From positions 186,001 through 250,000 of the forward strand of contig JAFLBV010000001.1 of assembly GCA_017302895.1 (NCBI GenBank): a stretch of DNA of 64,000 nt, written 5' to 3'. The DNA comes from Ignavibacteria bacterium. Its GTDB lineage: Bacteria > Bacteroidota > Ignavibacteria > Ignavibacteriales > Ignavibacteriaceae. The position numbers and the translations under genes are program-made. Below, piece after piece: positions 43,528 to 52,834 of the stretch (the stretch's first letter is position 1; each line of letters begins with the position of its first letter). Under the pieces are notes generated by a model. That model saw nothing but the letters and a program-made list of their open reading frames with translations, searched no databases and was not told the origin of the DNA.

Positions 43528-46119
43528 TTACAATGCAACAAAATTATAACCTTTTTGTTTAAGGTACAATATTAATTCGTCTAATTTGAAATAAAACTTG
43601 TCTGTTCTTTCAGGATGGGTACCAAAATGCATCAAAAGCAGAAATCCATTAAGTCCGGAACGGGATTTACTCTCGAAATTAATAATCGAATTGTAAAGTG
43701 AATCGGAGGAATAATAGTAGGAACCGGATGGAATCGTCCAGTCCTGATTCGATTTGGTCCCTGGAGTGAAATTGATAAGTTTCAGTCCCATACCCTCTGT
43801 CCAAGCAGCTATCTCCCGATTATACCATTCAAAGGGAGGCAGAAAAAATGGAGCATCATCTTTTGATATGCCAAATTTTGCCATCTCTTTGTAATTGTCG
43901 ATCACATCTTTCTCGAATTGCAGCCGGGTAATGAGAGTGGAATCCCGCTTTTCCCATGAATTGTAAAGAAGATGTTTATCCGAGTGAGCACCGAGGTAGT
44001 GACCCGAGTTTTTTAAGTCCCTGATGATTTCAGAATAATCAGGATTTCTATAAAAATCTCCCGTAAAGAAGAAATTTCCTTTGATACCAAATTTATTTAA
44101 GGTCGAAGTTATGGTCTTATATCCATCTGCAAATTCATGTCCTGTGAACACCAAAGCGATATTCTTCCTTGCGCTGTCCATCCTGATAATGGCCCCATTA
44201 AAATAGGTCGAATGGAACACGAATGAGGCGGATTTTAGGGATTCAACGGATTTTTTCTTTGCGTCCTTTGCGCTCTCTGCGGTTTTATATAAAGACGACA
44301 AATAAATCGCAAGACCTGCCGTTCCGTCCATGGTAGGTTCATTGGTTGAATAATCGCCCCAGTCGTCATGATAGACAGCTCTGCCGGGTTGGAACCGTGC
44401 GTACTCATCGGGTTCGGCGAGGTGGATTCCGATCAGTTTACCAAAAATGGTTGAATAAATCGGACCATCGACAAGTCCGCCATCTACAGGATAATTGTAA
44501 ACATGAGTGAAAGCGGAATGAGGATCGACGGGGAAGTCGCCCCACTTCGGAAGTCCGACAATCATGCTTGTACCCCACGGATTGCACCCAAAAAGCCAGT
44601 CCCGAAGTGCTGCCTCCATTTCAAGATATTTTTGGTCTTTGGTGAGTTCGTGATACAGTTTTGCCTGAGTCATAGCCGCAGAAACGAGGTTGTTCGAGCA
44701 CCAGATGTATGGGACACCGATAAAGAACGGGTCTTTCACTCCACAGTTATACAGTTTTTCGAGTCCAAGACGATAAAACTTTGCAAACTGATCTGAAGAA
44801 TCCGTTTTATTGCCCGCAAGAAGCCAGTGCCCAAGATTGATAAAAGGAAACCACTGGTAATGCGATGCAGTGTCCGCCCCAATCCAAGGAGTAATCTCCT
44901 CCATTTTCCCGTACTTGATTGCGTCATCGAGATAGTTTTTAGATCCGGTCACCGAATAAAGCTGGGCTGCTGCCAGTTCCATGTCATCTACCCAGTTATC
45001 CTCCTCATAAAAATAAGGTGCCTTGCAAGGGGCTGTTTGGGAGACTCCGGGATATTTTTTTCCGAATTCATAAGCTTCGAGGGCTTTTTTATGAAGTACT
45101 GCTGCAAATTCAGGGTCATATTTTTGCAACAATTCAGAACCAAGTGCCATAGTCGATGCAAATTTTCCTGCAATTGAAGCAACACCCGTCGATCTGTTTT
45201 TGTACTTAAGCAATCCCTGTGGTTTACCCGTCACACGATAAACGGGTCTCTCGAGTCCTTTGCCGTAGTTCACCGAATCCTCAGTCGGGAGCCGGAACAT
45301 TTGGTGATCGCGGTCATCTGCGATTTGCTGATACATCTCCTCACCACCCGGGTACATTCTGTTCAGCCAGTCGAGTCCCCACTTCGCTTCATCAAGAACA
45401 TCAGGGAGTCCATTTGCTCCCGGGTCTCCGTTTTTATCAAACCAGTCACCAAACGCCTGCGGATTTCTTTTGTACGCCAGCAACAACTGATATGCTGCAG
45501 TAGCGGAAGTTGTGGCGTACTGAAGGTAGTCGGAAGCATCGTGCCAGCCACCGATAGCAGGTATTAGGTATGAGGTATTAGGTATTATTTCAGGTATTAG
45601 GTATGAGGTATCAGGTATTATTTTTGAAGATTCGGGATTGATAACTGAACTTGAAGAGGGGGCATCTTCGGAATAGACGGGAAAGCCATCATGAGTGTGG
45701 CAGGAATCTTTTAGATATGGATTGTAGCCGCATCTTTGCTGCCGCATGTAATAGAGGAGGTAATCGGCAGTTGAATTGTAAATGGTGTCGGAAATTCTGA
45801 AATTCGGGGATTTTGTATCACCCGAGATTATTTGGTATGTACCTTCTTTGGTCAGCTTTGAAAAATCGAGACGGGCAGTTTCCTTAAAATTTCCGAGGGA
45901 ACCTGTCGGTTTTATCACTTTTGATGAGAAAACGGTTTTCCCCGTGAAAATATCCTGTATGGTAAATTCATTGGGGACGAGTCCATCTGCAGACATCAAG
46001 ACCGCAACCTTTATTGCATCTGGCTGGTACCCAAGCTGGTTTATCCGGATGACGGATTGCGGGAAGAGGGGAATGGAGAGAGTAAAGAAAATGAGAAGCG
46101 ATAAATAGTTCAGGTGCAT
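43528..46119 (-). CDS. GH9 glycoside hydrolase fused to a polysaccharide deacetylase
   Basis: A protein of about 863 aa with signal peptide. The N-terminal Ig-like cellulase domain (IRINQLGYQPDAIKVAV, about 22-105) is followed by a GH9 catalytic domain (about 110-600) with the Asp pair in GGWHDASDYLQYA and the acid glutamate in STNEPTMDGTAG. The C-terminal NodB-type deacetylase domain (about 640-863) has IALVFTGHEFADG in place of TFDDG and the metal-binding GAHSDKHLLY. It would cleave beta-glucan and remove acetyl groups. An in-frame 33-base tandem repeat sits just before the GH9 catalytic Asp pair. I use the ATG at 46119 rather than the TTG four codons upstream. Confidence 0.85.
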   Translation of the reverse strand: MHLNYLSLLIFFTLSIPLFPQSVIRINQLGYQPDAIKVAVLMSADGLVPNEFTIQDIFTGKTVFSSKVIKPTGSLGNFKETARLDFSKLTKEGTYQIISGDTKSPNFRISDTIYNSTADYLLYYMRQQRCGYNPYLKDSCHTHDGFPVYSEDAPSSSSVINPESSKIIPDTSYLIPEIIPNTSYLIPAIGGWHDASDYLQYATTSATAAYQLLLAYKRNPQAFGDWFDKNGDPGANGLPDVLDEAKWGLDWLNRMYPGGEEMYQQIADDRDHQMFRLPTEDSVNYGKGLERPVYRVTGKPQGLLKYKNRSTGVASIAGKFASTMALGSELLQKYDPEFAAVLHKKALEAYEFGKKYPGVSQTAPCKAPYFYEEDNWVDDMELAAAQLYSVTGSKNYLDDAIKYGKMEEITPWIGADTASHYQWFPFINLGHWLLAGNKTDSSDQFAKFYRLGLEKLYNCGVKDPFFIGVPYIWCSNNLVSAAMTQAKLYHELTKDQKYLEMEAALRDWLFGCNPWGTSMIVGLPKWGDFPVDPHSAFTHVYNYPVDGGLVDGPIYSTIFGKLIGIHLAEPDEYARFQPGRAVYHDDWGDYSTNEPTMDGTAGLAIYLSSLYKTAESAKDAKKKSVESLKSASFVFHSTYFNGAIIRMDSARKNIALVFTGHEFADGYKTITSTLNKFGIKGNFFFTGDFYRNPDYSEIIRDLKNSGHYLGAHSDKHLLYNSWEKRDSTLITRLQFEKDVIDNYKEMAKFGISKDDAPFFLPPFEWYNREIAAWTEGMGLKLINFTPGTKSNQDWTIPSGSYYYSSDSLYNSIINFESKSRSGLNGFLLLMHFGTHPERTDKFYFKLDELILYLKQKGYNFVAL
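45558..45623 (-). repeat. Two 33-base tandem repeats within the GH9 catalytic domain
   Basis: Copies at 45558-45590 and 45591-45623 differ at one base. Each encodes eleven residues of the form IIP(D/N)TSYLIP plus one. The word AGGTATTAGGTATTATTT also occurs, inverted, in the intergenic repeat at 46248-46274. Confidence 0.85.
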
Positions 46120-46205
46120 TTCAAACCACAATTAAAGAATCAAAAATACCCCTCAAATATAAGATTTTTCGATGAGCAGGGCATAATTAAGGAACCTGTT
46201 CCCCC

Positions 46206-46239
46206 AAAAATAAAAAAGGCTGCCCGTCTCCGAACAGCC
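46206..46239 (-). terminator. Intrinsic terminator after dsbD
   Basis: Read on the minus strand, GGCTGTTCG and CGGGCAGCC form a nine-base stem around a GAGA loop, followed by a T-rich tract. Confidence 0.85.
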
Positions 46240-46247
46240 AAAAAAAA

Positions 46248-46274
46248 TAATACCTAATACCTAAAACCTATTAC
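46248..46274. repeat. TACCTAATAC-type intergenic repeat
   Basis: Degenerate 8-11-base units (AATACCT, AATACCT, AAAACCT, ATTAC) between the dsbD terminator and the dsbD stop codon. It shares 18 bases with the repeat inside the GH9 gene. Confidence 0.6.
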
Positions 46275-46279
46275 TTGAT

Positions 46280-48205
46280 TTACTCTGCTTTTTTCATCAG
46301 TTTGAGGAATTCTTCTCCGTTTACGAAGCCGGTGAGGCGATAGACCTCTTCACCTTTTTCGTTGAAGATGAGGATGGTAGGAACACCTTTGATGTTAAAA
46401 TCTTTGACGAGTTTCTTGACCTTATCGTCACCCGACTTGGTAAGGTCTGCTTTGAAGGAGACAAAACTCTTTCCTACTCCGACCACTTTGGGATCGACAA
46501 ATGTAATGGCATCGAGTTCCTTGCAGGGGATGCACCAGTCGGCATAGAAGTCGATAATAATTTTCTTCTGACCTTTGGCAGCGGTGAATGAGCTGTCGGT
46601 GTAGGTTTCAAATTTCAGTTTTGCACCTTCACTTCCCGATGCATTTGCAGGGAACCACCATACAGCGAGTCCTATGAAAACGACAGAGAGCGCATATTTG
46701 AAAATTCTGAATGCTTTCATTTTTTCGTCGAGAGGATCGAATATTGCAAGATATGGAACCGAGATGATGATGTAAACGGGCAAAAGGTATCCCGACCACT
46801 CTTTTGGAAGGAGAGGAAGTACAAAGTAAATTGCCATACCGATCATTATCACGCCGAATATATGTTTGATTCCTTCCATCCACATTCCGGCTCTCGGAAG
46901 ACTTTTAATTTTTCCTGAGAAGAGCGCGAGGATAAAGTAGGGAGTACCGAGACCCACAGCAAGGAAGAAGAAAAGGAGGAAGCCTGTCAGGACATTTCCG
47001 ATTTTTGCGACATAGGTTACGAGTCCGAGAACAAATGGTCCGATGCAGGGAGCGGCTACAATTCCAAGGGTAAGACCCATGAAGAATGCACCGAAAAGTC
47101 CCGATTTTGCTCCACCTGCCATATTCATGAGGGAATCGGGGAGTTTAAATTCGTAAAATCCAAACTGCGAGAGGGCAAGCCCAACAAAAATCAGAGAAAT
47201 TATTACCAGTACATACCATTCCTGCAGGAGCGAGCCGAGGATTCCACCTGTCAGGGCGGTAATCACGCCGATAATCGAGTATGTAATCGCAATTCCCATC
47301 ACATAAAGGAAACCCATTAGAGCGAGTCGGGAGGTTTTTCCTTCAGCCTGACCGCCGAAATATCCGATTGTTATCGGTATCAGAGGATATACGCAGGGAG
47401 TCAAATTTAGCGCAAGCCCTCCGAGAAACACAAAAAGGAGTGAAAAAAAGAGTCCGCTTTTCTCGAGAGTGGAGGAGACATCGTCATCTTTTGATTCGCT
47501 TACAGTTGCAGAATCTTTCGAGCTGTAGGAATCGAGAGCGACAGAATCTTTCTCTTCGAGAGCTTTCAGGCTGTCGATTTCTGCAAGTGAATCTCTTTCA
47601 GCCTCCGCTTTTTTAACTGAATCCTTTTTTGCGGCTTCCTCATCGGCTGATTTATCAATATATGCCAGTCCTGAAGCGGCAAAGGCTGCTGAGTTGGTTT
47701 CGGTTACAACAGATTCCTTTTTACCGACACGAATTGTTACCGTTGTGGCTGCTGAGTTCGGAGCAAGGCAAGAATGGTCGTTACAAGCCTGATATTCCAC
47801 ATTTAATGACAGTTTGTAGTTGCCGGGTTTCAGTTTTTCCGGAATTCTAACTTTTGCAAAGATGTAAAAATTGCCTTCGTAAACAGAAACAGGTTTATCG
47901 GAGAACTCAAAAGTATAATCTTTGGCTTTCGGGTAGACAGTGGCAGTGGTTTTTATTCCCTCGGCTGAAGTAACAGAAAGAACTGTAGCTATCAGATTCG
48001 GTTCTTTTGGCTTGTTTGAATTAACATGGTAGCCGGCATCGACCGAAGCGGGTACAGCAATCTTGATCTCGTCGCCCGGTCTTACGATGTCGCGTGAGAG
48101 AAGGGGAGTGCCAAGCGTGAGTTTGTCACCACCTCCGAATTGTGCTGAAGTTGTGAAAGACAATATGACTGATAAAAAGAGGACAATTGCCGTCAATTTT
48201 TTCAT
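46280..48205 (-). CDS. dsbD: Thiol:disulfide interchange protein DsbD
   Basis: A protein of about 641 aa that carries electrons from the cytoplasm to periplasmic thiols. It has a signal peptide, an N-terminal DsbD-alpha-like domain with CNDHSC (about residues 135-145), a long charged Asp/Ser/Lys/Glu linker, a membrane domain with eight or so helices and the redox cysteines in LTPCVYPLIP and APCIGPFVLG, and a C-terminal thioredoxin domain with FYADWCIPCKELD and the cis-proline GVPT. The ATG at 48205 overlaps the nadE stop by one base (TAATG) and has GGAG at the right distance, so I prefer it to the ATG at 48217. Confidence 0.9.
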   Translation of the reverse strand: MKKLTAIVLFLSVILSFTTSAQFGGGDKLTLGTPLLSRDIVRPGDEIKIAVPASVDAGYHVNSNKPKEPNLIATVLSVTSAEGIKTTATVYPKAKDYTFEFSDKPVSVYEGNFYIFAKVRIPEKLKPGNYKLSLNVEYQACNDHSCLAPNSAATTVTIRVGKKESVVTETNSAAFAASGLAYIDKSADEEAAKKDSVKKAEAERDSLAEIDSLKALEEKDSVALDSYSSKDSATVSESKDDDVSSTLEKSGLFFSLLFVFLGGLALNLTPCVYPLIPITIGYFGGQAEGKTSRLALMGFLYVMGIAITYSIIGVITALTGGILGSLLQEWYVLVIISLIFVGLALSQFGFYEFKLPDSLMNMAGGAKSGLFGAFFMGLTLGIVAAPCIGPFVLGLVTYVAKIGNVLTGFLLFFFLAVGLGTPYFILALFSGKIKSLPRAGMWMEGIKHIFGVIMIGMAIYFVLPLLPKEWSGYLLPVYIIISVPYLAIFDPLDEKMKAFRIFKYALSVVFIGLAVWWFPANASGSEGAKLKFETYTDSSFTAAKGQKKIIIDFYADWCIPCKELDAITFVDPKVVGVGKSFVSFKADLTKSGDDKVKKLVKDFNIKGVPTILIFNEKGEEVYRLTGFVNGEEFLKLMKKAE

Positions 48206-49845
48206 TATCTGCTCCATCTTTGAACTATTGGAAATCTTCTTCCGTAACCAAAAGCCTTGTTTGAGACACGGAGAACAGGTGCACCCTGTTTCCGTTTAAA
48301 TTCGTTTCTGTCGACGAGGTTCAGCATTTTTATAACCAGTGCCCTGTCACCTATGACGGGAGCGATCTCATCCACTTCCTTGTTTTCCTCGAGATACATG
48401 CTCAGAATTCTGTCGAGAACGGGATATGGAGGAAGTGAATCCTGATCAGTCTGGTTGGGCTTCAATTCAGCCGACGGCACCTTGTCGATTATTTCGCGGG
48501 GGATGATTTCCTTCTCGCGATTTATATACTCACATAATCTGTAAACATCAGTTTTATAAACATCACCGATGACAGCGAGTCCGCCACACATGTCGCCATA
48601 GAGAGTCGCATAACCCGTGGCGAGTTCCGATTTGTTACCAGTAGTAACAAGTAAATGGTTGAATTTGTTGCTGATTGCCATCATATAGAGTCCTCGGATA
48701 CGGGACTGCATATTTTCCTCGGTCACATCTTCGGCACGGTCACCAAAAACGGGATTCAACATCTCCTTTATTTTTTCAAATACAGGTTGAATTGGAACCG
48801 TATTGTGTGAGATGCCGAGATTATCGATCAGTTTCAAAGAATCGTCTATACTGCCTTTGCTCGAGAACTCGGAGGGCATCATTAAAACAAAGACATTTTC
48901 CGCTCCGAGAGCTTTCACCGCGAAGTATGCGACGATTGCCGAGTCGATTCCGCCGCTTAAACCGAGACAGATAGATTTGAAATTAAGCTTTCTGCAGTAA
49001 TCTTTCAGTCCAAAAATGAGTGAGTTGTGCACTTCCTCTTCAAAAGAAGATTCAACGGCTTTGATTTCATCATATTCGAGGGAAGTATCATAGATTAAAT
49101 AATCCTCTTCGAATGTTTTCCCGAGTTTTACGAGTTCGCCGCGGTTATTGAAACACATACTTGCGCCATCGAAGATCAGTTCAGTCTGAGCTGCGGCACA
49201 GCAGTTGTAAACGAGTTTGACCCTGTCCTTTTTGGCGATGGTTTGCAACATTTTGTAACGGGCTTTTCGTTTCCCGAAGGAGTAGGGACTTGCGGAAATA
49301 TTAATCAGAAGTGTAGCTCCCTTTTCAATCTGTTCCTTAACGGGATCAACGGGATATAATCTTTTTTTCCAGTAGTCCTCATCATTCCAGATATCTTCAC
49401 AGACAGAAAGACCGATGGTTTCACCCTTGAATTCAAAAACCTTCACTTCATCTGCTGCTTCAAAATATCGGACCTCGTCAAATACATCGTAATTCGGGAT
49501 CAGGGATTTGTTCTGAACTACCTTTATTTCACCATCGAAGCAGAAGAGGGCACTGTTTTCAATGTTCGTGCCGATGTTGTCTTCAAACTCGGTAATAGAT
49601 CCGAATACGAGAGCGGTTTCACTGTTGGTTGCAGATGCAATTTCGACGGCAGCAGCCGCAACTTTTTTACGAAATGCTTTTTTTTCGACGAAATCGAGCG
49701 GTGGATATCCCGTCAGTGCCAATTCGGGAAACACTGCAATATCAGCACCGTCAGTGACAGCCCTTTTGTATCCATCAATTATTTTCCCTTTGTTCCCGTC
49801 AATATCTCCAATTACCGGGTTTATCTGGCAAACAGCAATCTTCAT
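48205..49845 (-). CDS. nadE: Glutamine-dependent NAD+ synthetase
   Basis: A 546-aa two-domain enzyme making NAD+ from deamido-NAD. The N-terminal nitrilase domain has the catalytic Glu in FPELALTGYPP, Lys in VVQNKSLIPNYDVFDEVRYF and Cys in GLSVCEDIWND. The C-terminal synthetase domain has the PP-loop LGLSGGIDSAIVAYFA, then MMAISNK and TTGNKSELATGYATLYGDM. It begins a two-gene unit with dsbD. A TATATTTG -7 box on the minus strand lies 28 bases before the ATG. Confidence 0.95.
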   Translation of the reverse strand: MKIAVCQINPVIGDIDGNKGKIIDGYKRAVTDGADIAVFPELALTGYPPLDFVEKKAFRKKVAAAAVEIASATNSETALVFGSITEFEDNIGTNIENSALFCFDGEIKVVQNKSLIPNYDVFDEVRYFEAADEVKVFEFKGETIGLSVCEDIWNDEDYWKKRLYPVDPVKEQIEKGATLLINISASPYSFGKRKARYKMLQTIAKKDRVKLVYNCCAAAQTELIFDGASMCFNNRGELVKLGKTFEEDYLIYDTSLEYDEIKAVESSFEEEVHNSLIFGLKDYCRKLNFKSICLGLSGGIDSAIVAYFAVKALGAENVFVLMMPSEFSSKGSIDDSLKLIDNLGISHNTVPIQPVFEKIKEMLNPVFGDRAEDVTEENMQSRIRGLYMMAISNKFNHLLVTTGNKSELATGYATLYGDMCGGLAVIGDVYKTDVYRLCEYINREKEIIPREIIDKVPSAELKPNQTDQDSLPPYPVLDRILSMYLEENKEVDEIAPVIGDRALVIKMLNLVDRNEFKRKQGAPVLRVSNKAFGYGRRFPIVQRWSR

Positions 49846-49872
49846 TGTCTCAAATTTTAATTATTCAAACCC

Positions 49873-49880
49873 CAAATATA
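49873..49880 (-). promoter_or_regulatory. -7 promoter box of nadE
   Basis: On the minus strand these bases read TATATTTG, an exact TAnnTTTG match. The -33 part is weak. Confidence 0.5.
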
Positions 49881-49942
49881 CGGAATAGAGAGATAGAACA
49901 GAGAGGCACTTCGCCATGAGTACCGAGGACAAGCGTTCAGTA

Positions 49943-49980
49943 TTAACGATAGCTTAACCTTCGCTTAACATTACCTTAAC
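49943..49980 (+). promoter_or_regulatory. Four TTAAC motifs in 11-base phase, Pho-box-like
   Basis: TTAAC occurs at 49943, 49954, 49965 and 49976, each exactly 11 bases after the last. PhoB and PhoP of other bacteria bind tandem direct repeats with this spacing, and B. subtilis PhoP prefers TTAACA-like units. The array lies about 50 bases before the receptor's ATG. Confidence 0.55.
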
Positions 49981-50028
49981 ATTTGAACCCGTTATTTGGA
50001 GCGTCGAAGAAAAAAAATAGAGGAAAAA

Positions 50029-52803
50029 ATGATTCGCACAAAAAAGAACAGTTTAATGAAGTTTATAATTTTCTTGTTTTTATCAACAACGGCAATCTTT
50101 GCCCAAACAGGAAGCATCACCGGAAAAATAAAGGATAAATCTAACGGTGATCTTTTAACAGGTGCAAATGTTGTGGCGGAAGGAACCAAACTTGGCGCGA
50201 CTGCCGATCTGGATGGTAACTATACAATTGCCAAAGTCCCAGAGGGCGTTTACACCATTAAAGTTTCTTTCATCTCTTACAATGCAGTTAAAATTGAGAA
50301 AGTGGTTGTAAAACAGGGACAGACCACCAAAGTTGATGTTTCGCTCGAAGCTGCCACTGCAACAATGAAAGAAGTTGTTGTAACCGCAGACGCTCTTCAA
50401 AACACAGAAACATCGATGGTTAAAAATTCGAAAAATTCCCTTGTGATTGTCGAGGGCTTCTCCGGCGAAATGATTAGTAAAACGAGCAGTTCAGACGGTG
50501 CCGATGTCCTTAAGAAGATGACCGGTGTAACGATTACCGATGGAAAGTATGCATATATTCGCGGAGTTGGTGATAGATATAACAATACGATGCTGAATGG
50601 AGCAAACCTTCCGAGCACTGATCCTGAGAAAAAGTCATTTTCATACGATATTTTCCCGGCAAACCTTATTGAGAGTATCGTCACTTCAAAAACCTTTACT
50701 CCCGACAAACCGGCAGATTTTTCAGGCGGGCTTGTACACATCAAAACAATTGAATTCCCCGACAGATTTTTCGTAAATCTAAGTCTTTCCTCGAGCTACA
50801 ACACTTTCGGAACAGGAAAAGATGCACTGACCTATCAGGGTGGCAGAAGATGGCTTGGAAATGACGACGGTACGAGAGCACTTCCCTCAACAGTCCCCTC
50901 GGGCAGATTGAGCAGCGCAGACCCCGTCGCTTTGCAGACAATAGGCAGATCTTTCTCAAACAAGTGGGCTACTTCAAACACATCACTTCCGATGAATACC
51001 GGTTTTAACATCTCTCTCGGAAACAGATATTCATTTTTCGAAGATCATCTATTAGGAATTATTGCTTCAGTCACATATTCAAACTCGAATGAATCTGAAT
51101 CACTTGAAAGGAACAACTACACTTTCTCAGGTCCGAGATTTGAATACACCGGTAACAACTACAGAAATTCTGTAATGATGGGAGGATTGTTAAATCTCTC
51201 CTACAGAATCGGAGCAAACAACAAGGTAAGCTGGAAAAATGTTTTCAGTCAGAACTCTGATGACGAGGTGACAAAATACAAAGGTGACTATTACACAAAT
51301 CCCGATTACAGAGAGCAGACGACTCTAAGATATGTAACCAGAAATCTTCTTTCCACTCAGCTTCTTGGTGAGCACTACCTCGATGTTTTACAGGGATTGA
51401 GAGTAATGTGGAATGCAAATTATGCGATCTCGAAAAGGGATGAACCCGATGCAAGAAGATTTGTCTACTCCAGACTCCTTGATGAGACTGATCAGCCGTT
51501 AAGATTCCAGATGGATCAGTCGGTTGCAACCAGATATTTTGCCGGACTTACTGACATCAACCGTGGTGCAAATATTGATTTCAATCTTAAGCCGTTCGAA
51601 GACCCCAATCTGCCCTCGATAAAAGCAGGTTTCGCCTTTGACTTCAAAAACCGTGAATTTGGTGCAAGAAGTTTCGGATACAAAAATGTACCCGGCGGCA
51701 ATTTTGCTAAAGAGGACAGCATTCTTCAACTTTCAGTTGATCAGATTTTTAAGGATGAAAACATAGTTCCAAATTTCATCCAGATAACAGAGATGACGAA
51801 ACCGTCTGATTCATATCAGTCGAACCAGACAATTATGGCATCATACTTTGCACTCGATTTCTCCCTTTTTGAGAGAGTAAAACTGATCACCGGCTTCAGA
51901 TATGAAAAATCGGAGCTTGAACTCTCGTCAAAAACCCTCACAGGCGAAAATGTGAAGAGCAAACCTGAATATAACGACATTCTTCCGAGTGTGAATCTTA
52001 CCATTCAGCCAACCGAACAGATGAATGTTAGACTTGCTTATACCAAAACACTGGCAAGACCTGAATTCAGAGAGACTGCACCATTCAGCTATTTTGATTT
52101 TCTTGAAAATGAAATTGTACAGGGAAATCCCGATCTGAAACGAACACTCGTAACAAATTATGACCTCAGATTCGAGTATTATCCTGCAAGAGCTGCGGAC
52201 ATGTTTGCAGTCGGACTCTTCTATAAAAACTTCGCTGACCCGATCGAGCAGGTTTTCCTTCCATCCTCATCATTCGAACCGATCAGAGGATTCAAAAATG
52301 CGAAGAGCGCAAACAATTTTGGACTTGAACTCGAAGTGAGAAAATCACTCGATTTCATAAGTCCGACACTTTTTGGTGTGGCTTTTGTCGGAAATGCAAC
52401 TTGGATCAAGTCAGAGGTTGAATTTGAAACCGGCAATACACAGTCCACATATCAGGAAGCAACAAGACCTATGCAAGGTCAGGCTGAATATGTTCTGAAT
52501 GCCGGTCTGTACTATGACCATTTTGAAGGCGGGTTCTCTGCATCACTGGTTTACAACAAAGTTGGACAGAAAATTTTGAAAGTCGGCTTTGCCGGTCTTG
52601 GAGATATCGTTGAGCTTCCGAGAGATCAGGTTGACATTTCGGTTTCTCAAAGAATCCTGGAATCACTTACACTTAAGTTTACGGTAAAGAATCTGCTCGC
52701 ACAGGATTACATAGCAATGCAAAAATCACCATTGGGTGACAGAGCTTCGAGCAGAATAAAAAGAGGAAGCGACATGTCTCTGGGCGTTTCCTGGAAGTTT
52801 TGA
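50029..52803 (+). CDS. TonB-dependent outer membrane receptor with CarboxypepD_reg-like domain
   Basis: A protein of about 924 aa. After the signal peptide (ending AIFAQ) come a regulatory-like domain (GSITGKIKDKSNGDLLTGANVVAEGTKLGATADLDGNYTI, about 28-110), a plug (MVKNSKNSLVIVEGFSGEMISKTSSSDGADVLKKMTGVTI, YIRGVGDRYNNTMLNGANLPSTDPE) and a barrel ending in DMSLGVSWKF. The plug motif with RGVGDRYN...LPS is the type often seen in receptors of the FecA/iron-porphyrin or phosphate-linked group, but the ligand is not known. I chose the ATG at 50029 (GAGG upstream) over the TTG at 49996. A T9SS protein follows after 31 bases and a Pho-box-like array lies upstream. Confidence 0.85.
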   Translation: MIRTKKNSLMKFIIFLFLSTTAIFAQTGSITGKIKDKSNGDLLTGANVVAEGTKLGATADLDGNYTIAKVPEGVYTIKVSFISYNAVKIEKVVVKQGQTTKVDVSLEAATATMKEVVVTADALQNTETSMVKNSKNSLVIVEGFSGEMISKTSSSDGADVLKKMTGVTITDGKYAYIRGVGDRYNNTMLNGANLPSTDPEKKSFSYDIFPANLIESIVTSKTFTPDKPADFSGGLVHIKTIEFPDRFFVNLSLSSSYNTFGTGKDALTYQGGRRWLGNDDGTRALPSTVPSGRLSSADPVALQTIGRSFSNKWATSNTSLPMNTGFNISLGNRYSFFEDHLLGIIASVTYSNSNESESLERNNYTFSGPRFEYTGNNYRNSVMMGGLLNLSYRIGANNKVSWKNVFSQNSDDEVTKYKGDYYTNPDYREQTTLRYVTRNLLSTQLLGEHYLDVLQGLRVMWNANYAISKRDEPDARRFVYSRLLDETDQPLRFQMDQSVATRYFAGLTDINRGANIDFNLKPFEDPNLPSIKAGFAFDFKNREFGARSFGYKNVPGGNFAKEDSILQLSVDQIFKDENIVPNFIQITEMTKPSDSYQSNQTIMASYFALDFSLFERVKLITGFRYEKSELELSSKTLTGENVKSKPEYNDILPSVNLTIQPTEQMNVRLAYTKTLARPEFRETAPFSYFDFLENEIVQGNPDLKRTLVTNYDLRFEYYPARAADMFAVGLFYKNFADPIEQVFLPSSSFEPIRGFKNAKSANNFGLELEVRKSLDFISPTLFGVAFVGNATWIKSEVEFETGNTQSTYQEATRPMQGQAEYVLNAGLYYDHFEGGFSASLVYNKVGQKILKVGFAGLGDIVELPRDQVDISVSQRILESLTLKFTVKNLLAQDYIAMQKSPLGDRASSRIKRGSDMSLGVSWKF

Positions 52804-52834
52804 TAAACAATCATCAACAATATAATGAGGCAAC

